Below, in pieces: positions 63,366 to 64,000 of a stretch of DNA of 64,000 nt. Under the pieces are notes generated by a model. It worked only from the letters and a program-made list of their open reading frames with translations. It did no database searches and was not told the DNA's origin. A program made the position numbers and the translations under genes. The DNA is from Caedimonas sp. GTDB lineage: Bacteria; Pseudomonadota; Alphaproteobacteria; Caedimonadales; Caedimonadaceae. The first letter of the stretch is position 1. Every line of letters begins with the position of its first letter. Where the stretch lies: positions 20,025 to 84,024 of the forward strand of contig JAEUKR010000023.1 in NCBI GenBank assembly GCA_016794245.1. The letters run 5' to 3'.

Positions 63366-63456
63366 GGAGGGGTGGCCGAGCGGTTGAAGGCGCACGATTG
63401 GAAATCGTGTATACGTTCATAGCGTATCGTGGGTTCGAATCCCATCCCCTCCGCCA
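63366..63456 (+). tRNA. tRNA-Ser (anticodon GGA)
   Basis: Acceptor GGAGGGG/CCCCTCC, D-arm with GCCGAGCGGTTGAAGGC, anticodon arm CACGA-TTGGAAA-TCGTG giving anticodon GGA, a long variable arm (TATACGTTCATAGCGTAT) as in class II tRNAs, T-arm TGGG-TTCGAAT-CCCA, discriminator G and encoded CCA. Confidence 0.95.
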
Positions 63457-63805
63457 GTCTTCGTTGCCTGCAGCACGCGCCGTGACGAACGCCGCGTTGA
63501 TGAGCAAACGTTGTGGGCAAAACGCGAAGCCGAGTAACGCGGCTGTGCTAACCAACCGCCGACGCGCATTATTTTGACCTATTTCAGCCGATTGTCAGAG
63601 AAGAACCGCCGCCTGTGGCGCAGAACGGCGAATAGCCAGCATCCAGCATGCGTACATATATGTGTCTTTGCGCCTTGACATAACTGTCAAATGATCGTGT
63701 CATGTCGGTTTGCATCTTGCTGAACTGACTAGGTTCTGTGAAGATTTCTTAAAATTTTAGAGGAAAGTTGGTAGCGTCTTTTTGAAGAAGAAAGGCACTA
63801 CCAGG
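63457..63805 (+). other. 349-nt gap between tRNA-Ser and an IS5-family transposase
   Basis: No gene seen. The first ~200 nt are GC-rich and unlike the rest of the window; TTGACA-TAAC-TGTCAA at about 63676-63691 is a small palindrome. From about 63730 (GGTTCTGTGAAGATTTC) the sequence is probably the left end of the insertion sequence, but its terminal repeat cannot be confirmed without the other end. Confidence 0.5.
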
Positions 63806-64000
63806 ATGAATTATTATATTAAAGAAAGGGAATGGAAACCCCTTTTTGCATTTTTGCGAACCAGAAGAGATATACGGACAGGCAATGAAGCTAAATTACG
63901 TCGATTTATTGAAGGCATTTGGTACATTTGCCGCTCTGGCTGTCAATGGCGTCTTTTGCCTTCCTGGTATGGATCATGGCGGGCTGTTCACCAACGTTTT
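63806..64000 (+). mobile_element. IS5-family (DUF4096-type) transposase, N-terminal part, cut by window end
   Basis: 65 codons from ATG 63806 are open to the window edge. IEGIWYICRSGCQWRLLPSW followed by YGSWRAVHQRF is the N-terminal signature of this transposase group. The catalytic DDE residues lie beyond the window, so whether the gene is intact is unknown. AGG immediately precedes the ATG. Confidence 0.85.

Noticed and set aside
63304..63555. 83-codon minus-strand frame with GWDSNPRYAMNVYTISNRAP
   Set aside because: It is the antisense translation of tRNA-Ser; the WDSNPR motif is a known artefact of T-arm sequence.
1..64000. CRISPR array
   Set aside because: The repeats are dispersed, of variable length and palindromic, without regular spacers, and no cas gene is present.

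Overview
The window is a gene-dense piece of a bacterial chromosome of moderate GC content. Several points indicate an alphaproteobacterium: an NDUFA12-type complex I accessory protein followed by a short MlaD and a DUF2155 protein; a DUF3035 lipoprotein after lspA and before an M16 peptidase pair; a membrane-anchored CycM-like cytochrome c; hrcA divergent from rph; and the run miaB-phoH-ybeY-corC-lnt. Small dispersed palindromic elements that sit inside reading frames recall those of Rickettsiales and other intracellular alphaproteobacteria. A Rickettsiales/Holosporales-like lineage is therefore plausible, but the sequence alone does not settle this.

Layout. 0.1-5.4 kb (minus): rimP-nusA-infB-rbfA, the transcription/translation operon. 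5.5-12.8 kb (plus): NDUFA12 protein, mlaD, DUF2155 protein, dps, rnhB, an exported protein of unknown function, a cupin fused to a heme-oxygenase-like domain, dcd and murA. 13.0-16.3 kb (minus): pcm, peroxiredoxin, nitronate-monooxygenase-like flavoprotein. 16.5-19.9 kb (minus): truB-rpsO-pnp, which normally follows rbfA, so the classical operon is split here. 19.9-28.6 kb: comM, gshB, a dolP-yraN-rsmI cluster with a divergent lpoA-like gene, grpE-hrcA and the divergent rph. 28.7-34.9 kb (minus): cytochrome c and a YejABEF-type peptide importer. 35.3-46.8 kb (plus): ileS-lspA-DUF3035, two M16 proteins, pgi, mutL, glmM. 47.0-49.2 kb: ptsP (minus). 49.5-57.1 kb (plus): tRNA-Gly, upp, aspartate aminotransferase, miaB, phoH, ybeY, corC, lnt. 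57.2-63.0 kb (minus): an exported protein of unknown function, an mlaE-mlaF-mlaD-lipoprotein transporter and an NhaD-like antiporter. 63.4-64.0 kb: tRNA-Ser and the start of an IS5-family transposase cut by the window edge.

Most genes are housekeeping: translation, RNA decay, cell-wall precursors, lipoprotein maturation, outer-membrane lipid transport, peptide uptake and redox defence. The main unexpected feature is two families of small dispersed repeats. Family A (best copy 128 bp, up to about 230 bp when composite) has imperfect inverted ends sharing the core TTTCAAAATCCGGG, and about sixteen full, partial or degenerate copies are visible. Family B (about 81 bp, or a 43-nt hairpin form) has TAGACTTCTTT-like inverted ends and in places is nested inside family A. 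Family A copies lie in frame in the N-terminal coding regions of the DUF2155 gene, rsmI and the Mla lipoprotein gene, and form the C-termini of miaB and probably lspA. Family B copies supply the probable start codons of miaB and mlaE. No CRISPR array, rRNA gene, phage, toxin cluster or recognisable new multi-gene system was found.
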